A stretch of DNA of 64,000 nucleotides from assembly GCA_043390165.1 (NCBI GenBank), contig DAWERM010000001.1, forward strand, positions 124,001 to 188,000, given 5' to 3'. Shown here piece by piece: positions 51,857 to 60,962 of the stretch (positions are counted from its first letter, which is position 1; the number at the start of each line of letters is the position of its first letter). Below the pieces are notes generated by a model. It was given only the letters and a program-made list of their open reading frames with translations. It ran no database searches and was not told the origin of the DNA. Both the position numbers and the translations under genes were made by a program. The DNA comes from Azoamicus viridis. Lineage in GTDB: Bacteria; Pseudomonadota; Gammaproteobacteria; UBA6186; Azoamicaceae.

Positions 51857-52993
51857 TCAATTTAGCATAAATTTTCTAATCAATTTGTATATTTGAATTC
51901 GTGATTGACGTCTTAAATTTATATGTATTTTTTTATATATAGTTGCTTTTATTCTAGGATCAATTTTTTCATTTATATAGTCATGTAAATATTTTGTTAT
52001 TTTTTTATCGTTAAAATCTTTTTGAATAAACTCGCTTACTAGATCTTCATTGGATAATATATTAGGTAAAGATATTCTTTTTATTTTTATAAGTCTTTTT
52101 ATAATTTCGTAATTAATTGCATTAATTTTATATATTACTAACATATGCTTTTTATGTAACATACACTCTAACGTAGCTAATCCAGATGATGTTACTATTA
52201 TATCACAAGATTCTATTGATTCATAAAATTTATTTGTTGTTATATAAATAGAAGTATCTTTATTTATATCTGGATATTTTTTATTTATGTATTCAACATG
52301 TTTTTCTTTGTAAACAGGTATAATAAATAATACATTTTTACAAAAATCTTTACATGAATTTATAATTTTTATATATGTACATAAATGATTTTTTATTTCT
52401 GTATCTCTACTACCTAAAAACATTCCTATTATTAATCCTTTGTGATTGCTTATATTTAATATTTTTTTTGATTTATTTTTGTTTGAAAAAAATTTTATAG
52501 CGTCAGCTATTGGATGTCCTATATATTTTACAGGTATATTACTATTAATATATATGTTCTCTTCGAATGGAAATAATACTAACATAAGATTTATTGATTT
52601 TCGTATATTTTCCAATCTATTTTTCTTCCAAGCCCATATTGAAGGACTAATTATGTGAAATGTAATTATTCCTGAAAGTTTTAATTCTCTTTCTAAAATT
52701 AAGTTAAAACTAGGAGCATCTATCCCTATAAATATATCTATATTTTTTACAAAATAATTAAATACATCTTTCTTAATTTTTAATAAATTTTTTAATTTTA
52801 TTAACGGATCTAAAAAGCCTATTATAGATAATTCATTAATTGAATATAACTCTTTACAACCAATATTTTTTAATTCTTTTCCAATTATACCTGATATTTC
52901 GATATCTGTATTTTCTCTTATTAGTTTTTCTAGTAAGAGTTTAGCTATCTTATCGCTAGATGCTTCTCCTACTACTATTCCTATTTTAAACAT
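51857..52993 (-). CDS. lpxB: lipid A disaccharide synthase
   Basis: A 378-residue glycosyltransferase (GT19) that joins UDP-diacyl-GlcN and lipid X to form the lipid A disaccharide at the inner membrane. Motifs are VGEASSDKIAKLL at the start, IGIDAPSFNL, ISPSIWAWKKNR, FPFEENIY, YIGHPIAD, LGSRDTEI, and the SSGLATLE donor-binding loop. E. coli has 382 residues. It follows lpxA by five bases. LpxK at 3435 acts next in the pathway. Confidence 0.96.
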   Translation of the reverse strand: MFKIGIVVGEASSDKIAKLLLEKLIRENTDIEISGIIGKELKNIGCKELYSINELSIIGFLDPLIKLKNLLKIKKDVFNYFVKNIDIFIGIDAPSFNLILERELKLSGIITFHIISPSIWAWKKNRLENIRKSINLMLVLFPFEENIYINSNIPVKYIGHPIADAIKFFSNKNKSKKILNISNHKGLIIGMFLGSRDTEIKNHLCTYIKIINSCKDFCKNVLFIIPVYKEKHVEYINKKYPDINKDTSIYITTNKFYESIESCDIIVTSSGLATLECMLHKKHMLVIYKINAINYEIIKRLIKIKRISLPNILSNEDLVSEFIQKDFNDKKITKYLHDYINEKIDPRIKATIYKKIHINLRRQSRIQIYKLIRKFMLN

Positions 52994-52998
52994 TATAT

Positions 52999-53781
52999 TT
53001 ATCTAATTATTCCTCTTTTTGAGAATTTTAGAAAATTTATAATTACTTTTTTTTCTAAATCTTTAATAGCAAGTATTTCTAAATCAAGTATTATTTTTTC
53101 AATAGTTGATGTACTTTTAAATATTATTTTATATATTTTTTTTATTTCTTCTATTGTACTATTTTTAAAATTTCTTCTTCTTAATCCAATTATATTTAAT
53201 TTTTTAGTTTTTGCCGGGTATCCAGCAACAACAACGAAAGGAAGAACATCTTTATATACTATAGATCCACCAGCTATCATACTATGTGTTCCTATATAAA
53301 CATGTTGATGAATGCCAACAAATCCAGATATATTAGCGTAATCATCTATTGTTACGTGTCCTGCTATTGATGCTTTATTTGCAAATATTATATTGTTACC
53401 TATTAAACAGTCATGAGCAATATGTACGCCAATCATGAAATAATTATTATTTCCTATTATTGTGCAACTATTATTTCTTGTTGTACCTTTGTGTATTGTT
53501 GTATATTCTCTAAAAGTATTGTTATCTCCTATAATAAGTTTGCTGCGACTATTGTATATATTATTTAAATGTTGAGCTTCTTCTCCTATACATGAAAATT
53601 TAAAAAATCTATTTTTACAACCAATTATAGTTTCTCCTTTTATAGTTACATGCGAATCTATTTGTATATTATCTCCAAGAGTTACATTTGGTCCTATAAT
53701 AGAATATGGCCCAATAATTACATTTTTACCAATTTTTACAGGATTTATTATGATTGCTTTTCTGCTTATTTTATTTTTCAT
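52999..53781 (-). CDS. lpxA: UDP-GlcNAc acyltransferase LpxA
   Basis: A 260-residue left-handed beta-helix (hexapeptide repeats through about residue 190, for example IGPYSIIGPNVTLGDNIQID) plus a helical tail. The catalytic His lies in VHIAHDCLIGNN, and the acyl-ruler position equivalent to Gly173 of E. coli appears to be Gly by eye, suggesting a long acyl chain. It starts lipid A synthesis with an acyl-ACP. The start overlaps fabZ by 11 bases. lpxD, the usual upstream neighbour of fabZ, is not here. Confidence 0.95.
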   Translation of the reverse strand: MKNKISRKAIIINPVKIGKNVIIGPYSIIGPNVTLGDNIQIDSHVTIKGETIIGCKNRFFKFSCIGEEAQHLNNIYNSRSKLIIGDNNTFREYTTIHKGTTRNNSCTIIGNNNYFMIGVHIAHDCLIGNNIIFANKASIAGHVTIDDYANISGFVGIHQHVYIGTHSMIAGGSIVYKDVLPFVVVAGYPAKTKKLNIIGLRRRNFKNSTIEEIKKIYKIIFKSTSTIEKIILDLEILAIKDLEKKVIINFLKFSKRGIIR

Positions 53782-54202
53782 ATTTTATACAAGTAATTTC
53801 TGCTGATGATATTATTTTTCCATTTAAAAAAGCTTTTCCTAAAAATTTCCATGCAGTCTTTTTTAAATTTTTAGCATAAACTTCCAAGTATAATTGATCT
53901 CCTGGAACAATTATTTTTTTAAATTTTGCTTTATTTATTGATCCTAGATAAAAAGTTAAGTCAGATGATTTATTATTCATACTTATATTTATTAATAATC
54001 CACCTAATTGTGCTAAAGATTCTATTATTAAAACTCCTGGCATTATTGGTTTAAATGGAAGATGTCCTAAAAAAAAATATTCTGATATTGTTACATTTTT
54101 TATCGCAAATATATAACTATATTCTTTTATTTTTAAAATTTTATCGATGAATAAAAATGGATATCTATGTGGTAAATATTCGTTAATATTGTTATCTTTC
54201 AT
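53771..54202 (-). CDS. fabZ: 3-hydroxyacyl-ACP dehydratase FabZ
   Basis: A 143-residue hot-dog protein with the signature LPHRYPFLFIDKI at the start and the catalytic His and Glu in FLGHLPFKPIMPGVLIIESLAQLGG. It dehydrates 3-hydroxyacyl-ACP in fatty acid synthesis and competes with LpxA for the same substrate, so the shared operon fabZ-lpxA-lpxB couples the two. E. coli FabZ has 151 residues. It is divergent from mnmA over 145 bp. Confidence 0.97.
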   Translation of the reverse strand: MKDNNINEYLPHRYPFLFIDKILKIKEYSYIFAIKNVTISEYFFLGHLPFKPIMPGVLIIESLAQLGGLLINISMNNKSSDLTFYLGSINKAKFKKIIVPGDQLYLEVYAKNLKKTAWKFLGKAFLNGKIISSAEITCIKYEK

Positions 54203-54347
54203 TTTTGCACCTTGTGATTTTTTTAAAATTTGAAAATATAATTTTATTATAATTATATTTAATAAGTTTTTCTACGGAAAAATAGCTTTTAAAAAAAATT
54301 AATAAAATACTTTATTATTAATTTTTTCAGATTAGGAATTTAATTTT

Positions 54348-55427
54348 ATGAAAAATATAAAAATTATAGTAGCAATGTCAGGTGGAGTAGATTCTAGTGT
54401 TGCTGCATTTTTATTAAAAAAAAATGGATATTATATTGAAGGAGCTTATATGAAAAATTGGGAAGATAGTTCTTATTGCTCCTCAAATATAGATTTACTT
54501 TTTGTTAAAAATGTATGTAATGAATTAGGAATAAAATTACATATTTTAAATTTTTCAAAAGAATATTGGAATAAAGTTTTTATAAATTTTTTAAAAAATT
54601 ATAAATTAGGTAGGACACCTAATCCAGATATATTGTGTAATAAATATATAAAATTCAAAATTTTTTTAGATTATTCATTAGAAAAATTAAACGCCAACTT
54701 TATAGCAACAGGACATTATGCATGTATTAATTTTTTTATAAACCAATTTTTAAAGAAATCCTTCGATAGAAAAAAAGACCAAAGCTATTTTTTATATGCG
54801 TTAAATAAAGATAAGCTTAAATATATTTTATTTCCACTAGCTAATTATTTAAAAAGTACAGTTAGGAACATAGCGAAAGAAAATAATTTTATAAATTTTA
54901 ATAGAAAAGACAGCACAGGCTTATGTTTTATTGAAAATGATGATTTTTACACTTTCTTAAAAAAATATTTAGGAAATAATCATGGTGCCATATTGGATAA
55001 TAACAATAAAATAGTAGGTACTCACAATGGATTGATACATCACACAATTGGTCAAAGAAAAAGATTATTACTAAATATAAAGAATAAAAAATCTCCTTCA
55101 TTATGGTACGTTCATAAAAAAGAAATAAATAGAAATGAATTAATTATTGTACAAGGAAAAAATAATATTTTATTTTTTTCAAAAAAAATAAAAATTTATA
55201 ATTTAAATTATATTACAACAATGTCATTAGGAAAGTTTATTTGTACAGCAAAGATACGTTACATGCAAAAGGAAATACTATGCATCGTTTATATTTATCA
55301 ATATAATTCAAACGCTATTGTATATTTTCATGATTCTCAAAAAGCAGTTACTATTGGACAATCAATAGTTTTTTATAAAAATGATTTATGCATTGGAGGT
55401 GGAATAGTAAAATCAATTTTTTACTAA
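54348..55427 (+). CDS. mnmA: tRNA-specific 2-thiouridylase MnmA
   Basis: MnmA puts sulfur on U34 of tRNA-Lys, Glu and Gln. The PP-loop AMSGGVDSSVAAFLL is at 10-24, followed by NPDILCNKYIKF with the first catalytic Cys and DSTGLCFIEN with the second. ATGHYA and KDQSYFLYAL are also standard. E. coli has 368 residues; here 359. Targets in this window are tRNA-Lys(TTT) and tRNA-Glu(TTC). Its stop overlaps the convergent aminotransferase by four bases. Confidence 0.97.
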   Translation: MKNIKIIVAMSGGVDSSVAAFLLKKNGYYIEGAYMKNWEDSSYCSSNIDLLFVKNVCNELGIKLHILNFSKEYWNKVFINFLKNYKLGRTPNPDILCNKYIKFKIFLDYSLEKLNANFIATGHYACINFFINQFLKKSFDRKKDQSYFLYALNKDKLKYILFPLANYLKSTVRNIAKENNFINFNRKDSTGLCFIENDDFYTFLKKYLGNNHGAILDNNNKIVGTHNGLIHHTIGQRKRLLLNIKNKKSPSLWYVHKKEINRNELIIVQGKNNILFFSKKIKIYNLNYITTMSLGKFICTAKIRYMQKEILCIVYIYQYNSNAIVYFHDSQKAVTIGQSIVFYKNDLCIGGGIVKSIFY

Positions 55428-56557
55428 TTATATTTTTTAAATGTTTTTTTTAAAGCTTTGAAAATTAAAATTTTATTTTTATTAGTCATATATGGATACA
55501 TTGGTAAACTAAGTACTTTATTAGATAAATATTCAGAAACTTTTAAAATATTTTCTACTCGCAAGCAATTTTCATATGCTTTTTGTTTATGTAAAGGAAT
55601 ACTGTAATATATTGTTGTTGGAACCAATTGGATTTTTAAAAAATTCATAATTTCAGATCTATCATGATGGTGTTTTAATTTTATAGTATACTGAGCCCAA
55701 GCTGTTTTAATGTAATTAGGTACCTTTGGTATTTCTACGAAGTTTTCTAATATCTCGTTGTAATATGTAGCTAAATTATTTTTCATTTCAATTTCATTAT
55801 TTACATATTCTAATTTTTCCAATAGAATAGCTGCTTGAATAGTATCTAATCTACTATTTAATCCAATTCGTATGTTTTCATATTTGTCTTTTCCTTGTCC
55901 ATGATTTCGAATCGACTTTATATTTTTAGATAATTCTTCATCATTGGTAAATATACACCCACCATCTCCAAAACACCCAAGTGGTTTAGTAGGGAAAAAG
56001 CTAGTTATTGTAACAAAACCAATAGATCCTACTTTTCTACCCATATAACTAGCTCCAAAGCTTTGAGCTGCATCTACAATTAATTTAATATCATATTTAT
56101 TTACAATATTTTCTAAATCTTTATAATTTGCAGGCATGCCAAATAAATCAACAGCTATTATATATTTAGGAGTTAGTTTTTTAGCTTTTGCTATTTTTAT
56201 TCCATCCATTAAGCTATTTGAATCTATATTAAAAGAACAATGTAATACATCTATAAAAATAGGAGTTCCACCAGCTAACATTACACTTTCAACTGTAGCG
56301 ACAAATGTAAACGACGGTATAAAAATAGCATCTGTTTTTTTTACATTAAGTGCTAATAATGTAATAAATAAAGCATCTGTACCATTTGAGCAAGTAATAG
56401 CATTTTTAACACAGCAAAATTGTTCCAATTTTTTTTCAAATTTATAAACTTCTTCTCCCATTATAAATTGATTATGCTTAAGAACTTTATTTATAGCTAT
56501 TTTTATCTTTATTTTTAGTTCTGCTGGTCTATTTGATAGATCAATGAATGGCATCAT
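55424..56557 (-). CDS. DegT/DnrJ/EryC1-family nucleotide-sugar aminotransferase
   Basis: A 377-residue PLP enzyme of aminosugar pathways. The cofactor Lys lies in SFFPTKPLGCFGDGG, preceded by DAAQSFGA and the N-terminal FIDLSNRPAELK. ITCSNGTDALFITLLAL binds the phosphate. Closest by eye to WbpE/WlbC-type UDP-3-keto-sugar aminotransferases. Related GnnB makes the 3-amino sugar of amide-linked lipid A, and fabZ-lpxA-lpxB lie only one gene away, so a lipid A role is possible; O-antigen or capsule sugar is the alternative. It lies three bases after htpG on the same strand. Confidence 0.85.
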   Translation of the reverse strand: MMPFIDLSNRPAELKIKIKIAINKVLKHNQFIMGEEVYKFEKKLEQFCCVKNAITCSNGTDALFITLLALNVKKTDAIFIPSFTFVATVESVMLAGGTPIFIDVLHCSFNIDSNSLMDGIKIAKAKKLTPKYIIAVDLFGMPANYKDLENIVNKYDIKLIVDAAQSFGASYMGRKVGSIGFVTITSFFPTKPLGCFGDGGCIFTNDEELSKNIKSIRNHGQGKDKYENIRIGLNSRLDTIQAAILLEKLEYVNNEIEMKNNLATYYNEILENFVEIPKVPNYIKTAWAQYTIKLKHHHDRSEIMNFLKIQLVPTTIYYSIPLHKQKAYENCLRVENILKVSEYLSNKVLSLPMYPYMTNKNKILIFKALKKTFKKYN

Positions 56558-56559
56558 AT

Positions 56560-58437
56560 TTATTTTTCAATTATTTTTGAATTTAGTATAAATTCATTTA
56601 TTATCTCTACAAAATAACCACTATTTTTTAGAATTTTTCCATCTAGAATTAATGCTTGATCAAATATAACTTGTGCTAACTTTTTAAATTTATATTCATC
56701 ATTTTCTTCATTAAGAATTTTTATTAGATCTGTTTTTACATTTAATTCTAAAATATATTTTTTTTCATAAGGGTCTTTCCCACTCGTAGTAATGAGTTTT
56801 TCTAACTGATTATTTGAATTTTTATTAGATATTATTCTTGATGGATATTTCGATGTTTTTTCAACAATATTTATTTTAGATACATTTTCTTTTAAAACAT
56901 TTTGTAATTTATTTTTTAAATAATCGTATTTAGTAACGTCTTTTGTATCGTTATTTTTATCACATATTTTTAATTCATCACTCGATATTGATATAAATTT
57001 TTTTCCACGATAATTATTAAAACTTTTAAAGATAAATTCATCTATTTTATCAACAAATAATAATACTTCTATTTTATTATTGCAAAAATATTCAATATGC
57101 GAGCTGTTCTTAGCTGAATTTAAATTATCAGAAAATAGATAATATATTTCATCATTCTGCTCAGGTAACATTTTCTCTATATAATCATCTAAAGATATAA
57201 TACAATTGTCTGTTAAATTTCTAGTAGAATAAACACGTATTAATTTAATTATATCTTCTTTATTTACAAAATCCTCTATCAACCCTTCTTTGAGAACTTG
57301 TCCATAATTTTTCCAAAAAATATTATATTTATTCGTATTAGTTTTTGATAAATTATTAAGCATATTTAATGTTTTTTTAATTAAAGATGTTTTTATATTT
57401 TCTATAAATTTGCTTTCTTGTAAATTATCTCTAGAAATATTCAAATATAGATATTCTATCTCTATTATACCTTTTATAAATCTTAGATAATTTGGAATAA
57501 ATTCTTTACAATTTTCTTGAACTAGCACTTTTTTAGAATAAAGCTTGAGTCCAGATGAATTTCTATTTAAAACTATATCAAAAGTAATTTCTAGTGGAAT
57601 ATATAGTAACCCTGTATATTCAAATTTTCCTTCAATTTTAAAATGACACCATAATAGCGGGGCTTTTAAATCATTTGTGAATTCTTTGTAAAATTCTACA
57701 TACTCTTCATCTTTTATATTTGATTTATCTATAATCCATAATGGATTAATATCATTTATTGTATCATGCAAATTTTTTTCTTCACATGTATCGTTGTTTT
57801 TAATTATTATTTTTAGAGGTAATTGACTTGAATATTTAGAAATTAAACTCTTTATATTATATTCTTCTAAAAACTCCTTAGCATCATCTTTTAAATGTAA
57901 TGTTATTTTTGTTCCATGATTAATTTTTTCTATATTTTCTATATAAAATTCTTCTATACCATCAGATGTCCATCTAAATCCATTTTTAGAACTTAATCCA
58001 GCTCTTAATGTTTCTACCACTACTTTACATGAAACAATAAATGAAGAGTAAAAGCCTATTCCAAAATTTCCTATTAGATTATTACTTTTAATTTCACTTA
58101 TAGTTTTTAATTTTTCTATAAAATCTCGTGTTCCAGATTTAGCTAATGTTCCTAAATTATTGATTAATTCTTTTTTTGTCATTCCAATTCCATTATCTTC
58201 TATGATTAGGGTGTTATCCTTTTTATTTATACCAATTAATATTTTGTATTCATTGTTTTCCATTTGTGTTGTTTTTTTTGTCAAATTTTCAAATTTTAGT
58301 TTTTCTATTGCATCATATGCATTAGATATTAATTCTCTAATAAAGGCGTCTTTATTTTTATATAGAGAATTTATTATTATGTTTAATAGTTGTTTGATTT
58401 CTGTTTTAAATTTAAACGATGACTTTTCATTATTCAT
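56560..58437 (-). CDS. htpG: chaperone HtpG (Hsp90)
   Basis: The 625-residue Hsp90 matches E. coli length (624). The GHKL ATP site is intact: ELISNAYDAIEKLK, IIEDNGIGMTKKEL, TLAKSGTRDF and NFGIGFYSSF. The middle-domain Arg lies in ISRDNLQESK-type LNISRDNLQES. The C-terminal domain carries the dimerisation helices and is diverged. It works downstream of DnaK in protein remodelling. A 130-bp gap separates it from tilS, but I found no sigma-32-like promoter there. Confidence 0.97.
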   Translation of the reverse strand: MNNEKSSFKFKTEIKQLLNIIINSLYKNKDAFIRELISNAYDAIEKLKFENLTKKTTQMENNEYKILIGINKKDNTLIIEDNGIGMTKKELINNLGTLAKSGTRDFIEKLKTISEIKSNNLIGNFGIGFYSSFIVSCKVVVETLRAGLSSKNGFRWTSDGIEEFYIENIEKINHGTKITLHLKDDAKEFLEEYNIKSLISKYSSQLPLKIIIKNNDTCEEKNLHDTINDINPLWIIDKSNIKDEEYVEFYKEFTNDLKAPLLWCHFKIEGKFEYTGLLYIPLEITFDIVLNRNSSGLKLYSKKVLVQENCKEFIPNYLRFIKGIIEIEYLYLNISRDNLQESKFIENIKTSLIKKTLNMLNNLSKTNTNKYNIFWKNYGQVLKEGLIEDFVNKEDIIKLIRVYSTRNLTDNCIISLDDYIEKMLPEQNDEIYYLFSDNLNSAKNSSHIEYFCNNKIEVLLFVDKIDEFIFKSFNNYRGKKFISISSDELKICDKNNDTKDVTKYDYLKNKLQNVLKENVSKINIVEKTSKYPSRIISNKNSNNQLEKLITTSGKDPYEKKYILELNVKTDLIKILNEENDEYKFKKLAQVIFDQALILDGKILKNSGYFVEIINEFILNSKIIEK

Positions 58438-58567
58438 TTATTGTCCTTTATGTTTGTTAAATTGTAAAATGTTTATTTTATGCGATAAAATAATAATTTT
58501 ATAGATTATTCAATTGTGTTTTCTTTATTTTGTAAATAAAAATTAACAATTCATTTTAACTCATAAT

Positions 58568-59803
58568 TTATAAAAATTTTATTATTTCTAAGTTTTTATG
58601 GAATATTAATAGTCCTAAAATAATAATCAAATTATTATTTTCTTTTATAATAGGATATTTATTCTTTTCCCAAAATGGAATAACATTTTTTTGAAAAATT
58701 TTCTTTATTTTATATCCATGATTTTTAAAATTTAAATAATAATTTAAATATGTGTTAATTGCTTTTGAATGCAATAAAAATATTTTAAATTTATTTAAAT
58801 TTATAATTTTATTTATGCTTAGTGTGTAAGATATAGAATAATTTATATCAACATTATTTACTAAATATAAGTTATTTTTAAAACGGCTTATTTTTATTTT
58901 TTTTAAATTAATTATTGGCATGACATCATTCTTAGCTAATATAATCTTATCTATTTCTTTATAATGAATAAACGATGGAGATTTTATATTATTTTTTTTT
59001 AACCATATTCGTATTATTTCATATCTAATGTATTTTGGTAATAACAATATATTTTTTATAGGTATTTTTTTGTTATGTATATTTATATTTAAAAATATAT
59101 TGTTTAAGATAATTTTATAAACAAATTTATATATGGAATTACATATTTTACTATATTTATATATTGACGAATTTATATTACACCATTTAACTTTAGCAAC
59201 TGGTAAAATTTCATTCCGTATAAAATTTCTATCAAATTTATTATTTTTATTACTATCATCTTTTATGAATTTTATCTTTTCTTCTATGGAAAGCTTAATT
59301 ATACTTTCTTTGCTAAATTCTAATAATGGTCTTATAATATCTAACTTTCCAAATTTAGATTTTTTTTTCATGTTTGATAAACCAACAATACCAGATCCTC
59401 TAAATAGTTTTAATAATGCTGTCTCAGTAATATCATTATTATGATGAGCTAAAAATAATGTAGAATTTTTTCTTAAAAAATGAATGAATATTTTGTATCG
59501 TTCTATTCTTAATGATTCTTCTAAATTATTATATTTTTTATTTTTAATTTTTATAATTTTTATTGGTACCTTTAAACTATTACATTGACTTTTACAAAAT
59601 CTAGACCAAAAATTAGATTTTTTATTAACTGAATGATCTATATGAATCGCACATATAAGATGTTTGTCATTTAAAAATGAATTATGAATTAATTTTAGTA
59701 AAACTGATGAATCAACGCCTCCACTATACGCTATATACAATTTTCTTTTAATATTTAATCTTATGCAGATGTTATAAAATATTGATTTATTGAGATTTTT
59801 CAT
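58568..59803 (-). CDS. tilS: tRNA(Ile)-lysidine synthase TilS
   Basis: TilS converts C34 of tRNA-Ile(CAU) to lysidine so that it reads AUA, a major codon here. The PP-loop YSGGVDSSVLLKL at 24-36, the LAHHNNDITET segment and LFRGSGIVGL are family motifs. The C-terminal tRNA-binding domain is present but diverged, ending with KIFQKNVIPFWEKNKYPII. Length 411 against 432 in E. coli. The tRNA-Ile2 gene is not in this window. It follows accA by five bases, an old neighbourhood. Confidence 0.94.
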   Translation of the reverse strand: MKNLNKSIFYNICIRLNIKRKLYIAYSGGVDSSVLLKLIHNSFLNDKHLICAIHIDHSVNKKSNFWSRFCKSQCNSLKVPIKIIKIKNKKYNNLEESLRIERYKIFIHFLRKNSTLFLAHHNNDITETALLKLFRGSGIVGLSNMKKKSKFGKLDIIRPLLEFSKESIIKLSIEEKIKFIKDDSNKNNKFDRNFIRNEILPVAKVKWCNINSSIYKYSKICNSIYKFVYKIILNNIFLNINIHNKKIPIKNILLLPKYIRYEIIRIWLKKNNIKSPSFIHYKEIDKIILAKNDVMPIINLKKIKISRFKNNLYLVNNVDINYSISYTLSINKIINLNKFKIFLLHSKAINTYLNYYLNFKNHGYKIKKIFQKNVIPFWEKNKYPIIKENNNLIIILGLLIFHKNLEIIKFL

Positions 59804-59808
59804 AAGTT

Positions 59809-60741
59809 TTAAATCTTATTACTTAAATTTATTATTTTTTTATATCTATTTAAAATTAATTCATCAATTGAAAAAAATGATAAAAAATTTAAATTTTTAA
59901 TTATTGATTTTTTTATATTTGATGTAGTAAATTTAAAATTTCTGTGTGCACCTCCAGGAGGTTCTTGTATTATTTCATTTATTACATCTATCTTTAGAAG
60001 ATCTTTAGATGTTATATTCATTAAATTTAAGGCATTAAATTTAGATTTTTTTTCTTTATAAAGAATTGCGTAAAGTCCTTCTGGACTAATAATAGAAAAA
60101 TATGAATATTGAAGCATGGATATTCTGTCGCAAAAAGATATCCCAATAGCTCCACCTGAACAACTTTCTCCTATTATTACGCTAATTATTATCGTTTTTA
60201 ATTTAGACATAGTTAATAAGTTTTTAGCTATAGCCTCACTCTGTCCTCTTTCTTCAGCTTCAATTCCTGGATAAGCACCTGGAGTATCTATAAAGGTTAT
60301 AATAGGAATGCTAAACTTTTCTGCCAATTTAAATAGTCTAAGAGATTTTCTATATCCCTCCGGATGTGGCATTCCGAAATTATGTTTTATTTTTTCTTTT
60401 ATTTTTCTACCTTTTTGATGACCTAATATTAATACAGATTTATTGTCTATTTCAGCAAATCCTCCAATAATAGCTCTGTCATCAGAAAATTTTCTATCTC
60501 CGTGTAATTCTTGAAAATTATGAAATATTTTTTTTATATAATCAGAAAAATATGGTCGCATAGGATGTCTAGCTATATCAATTATATCAGAACAACTTAT
60601 ATTATTTATAGTTTTCTTAGTTTTTATTTTTATCTCTTTTTTTAAGAAAGTTATATTTTTTTTATTTTTTAATTTTATATTTAATAGTTTATTTTCTAAA
60701 TGAAATATTGATTTTTCAAAGTTTAAATAATTTATACTCAT
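59809..60741 (-). CDS. accA: acetyl-CoA carboxylase carboxyltransferase alpha subunit
   Basis: A 310-residue carboxyltransferase subunit that with AccD moves CO2 from biotin to acetyl-CoA, giving malonyl-CoA for fatty acid synthesis. Marks are SDIIDIARHPMRPYFSDYI, HGDRKFSDDRAIIGGFAEI, GMPHPEGYRKSLRL, TPGAYPGIEAEERGQSEAIA and the GESCSGGAIGI oxyanion region. E. coli AccA has 319 residues. AccB, AccC and AccD are not in this window. Divergent from thrS over 221 bp. Confidence 0.97.
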   Translation of the reverse strand: MSINYLNFEKSIFHLENKLLNIKLKNKKNITFLKKEIKIKTKKTINNISCSDIIDIARHPMRPYFSDYIKKIFHNFQELHGDRKFSDDRAIIGGFAEIDNKSVLILGHQKGRKIKEKIKHNFGMPHPEGYRKSLRLFKLAEKFSIPIITFIDTPGAYPGIEAEERGQSEAIAKNLLTMSKLKTIIISVIIGESCSGGAIGISFCDRISMLQYSYFSIISPEGLYAILYKEKKSKFNALNLMNITSKDLLKIDVINEIIQEPPGGAHRNFKFTTSNIKKSIIKNLNFLSFFSIDELILNRYKKIINLSNKI

Positions 60742-60962
60742 ATTGTTTTAAATCTTGCGATATCTTTGTAATACATAATTATTTATACTACATTAATTTA
60801 CAAGATTTACATAAATTCTATTTAAAACTATAAATTATAATTGTACACTTACTTTTATAAAATAATTTAATTAATTTAAAAAGTATTATAATGCATAATT
60901 TTTTGTTAGACTAGATAAAAAGCTGTTTTATAGTAGAAAATATTTTAAAGACATAAACATAT

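Noticed and set aside
58485..58513. Possible sigma-32 promoter before htpG
   Set aside because: TTGAAT is present but no CCCC-type -10 lies at the right distance; the nearest GCAT is 22 bases away.
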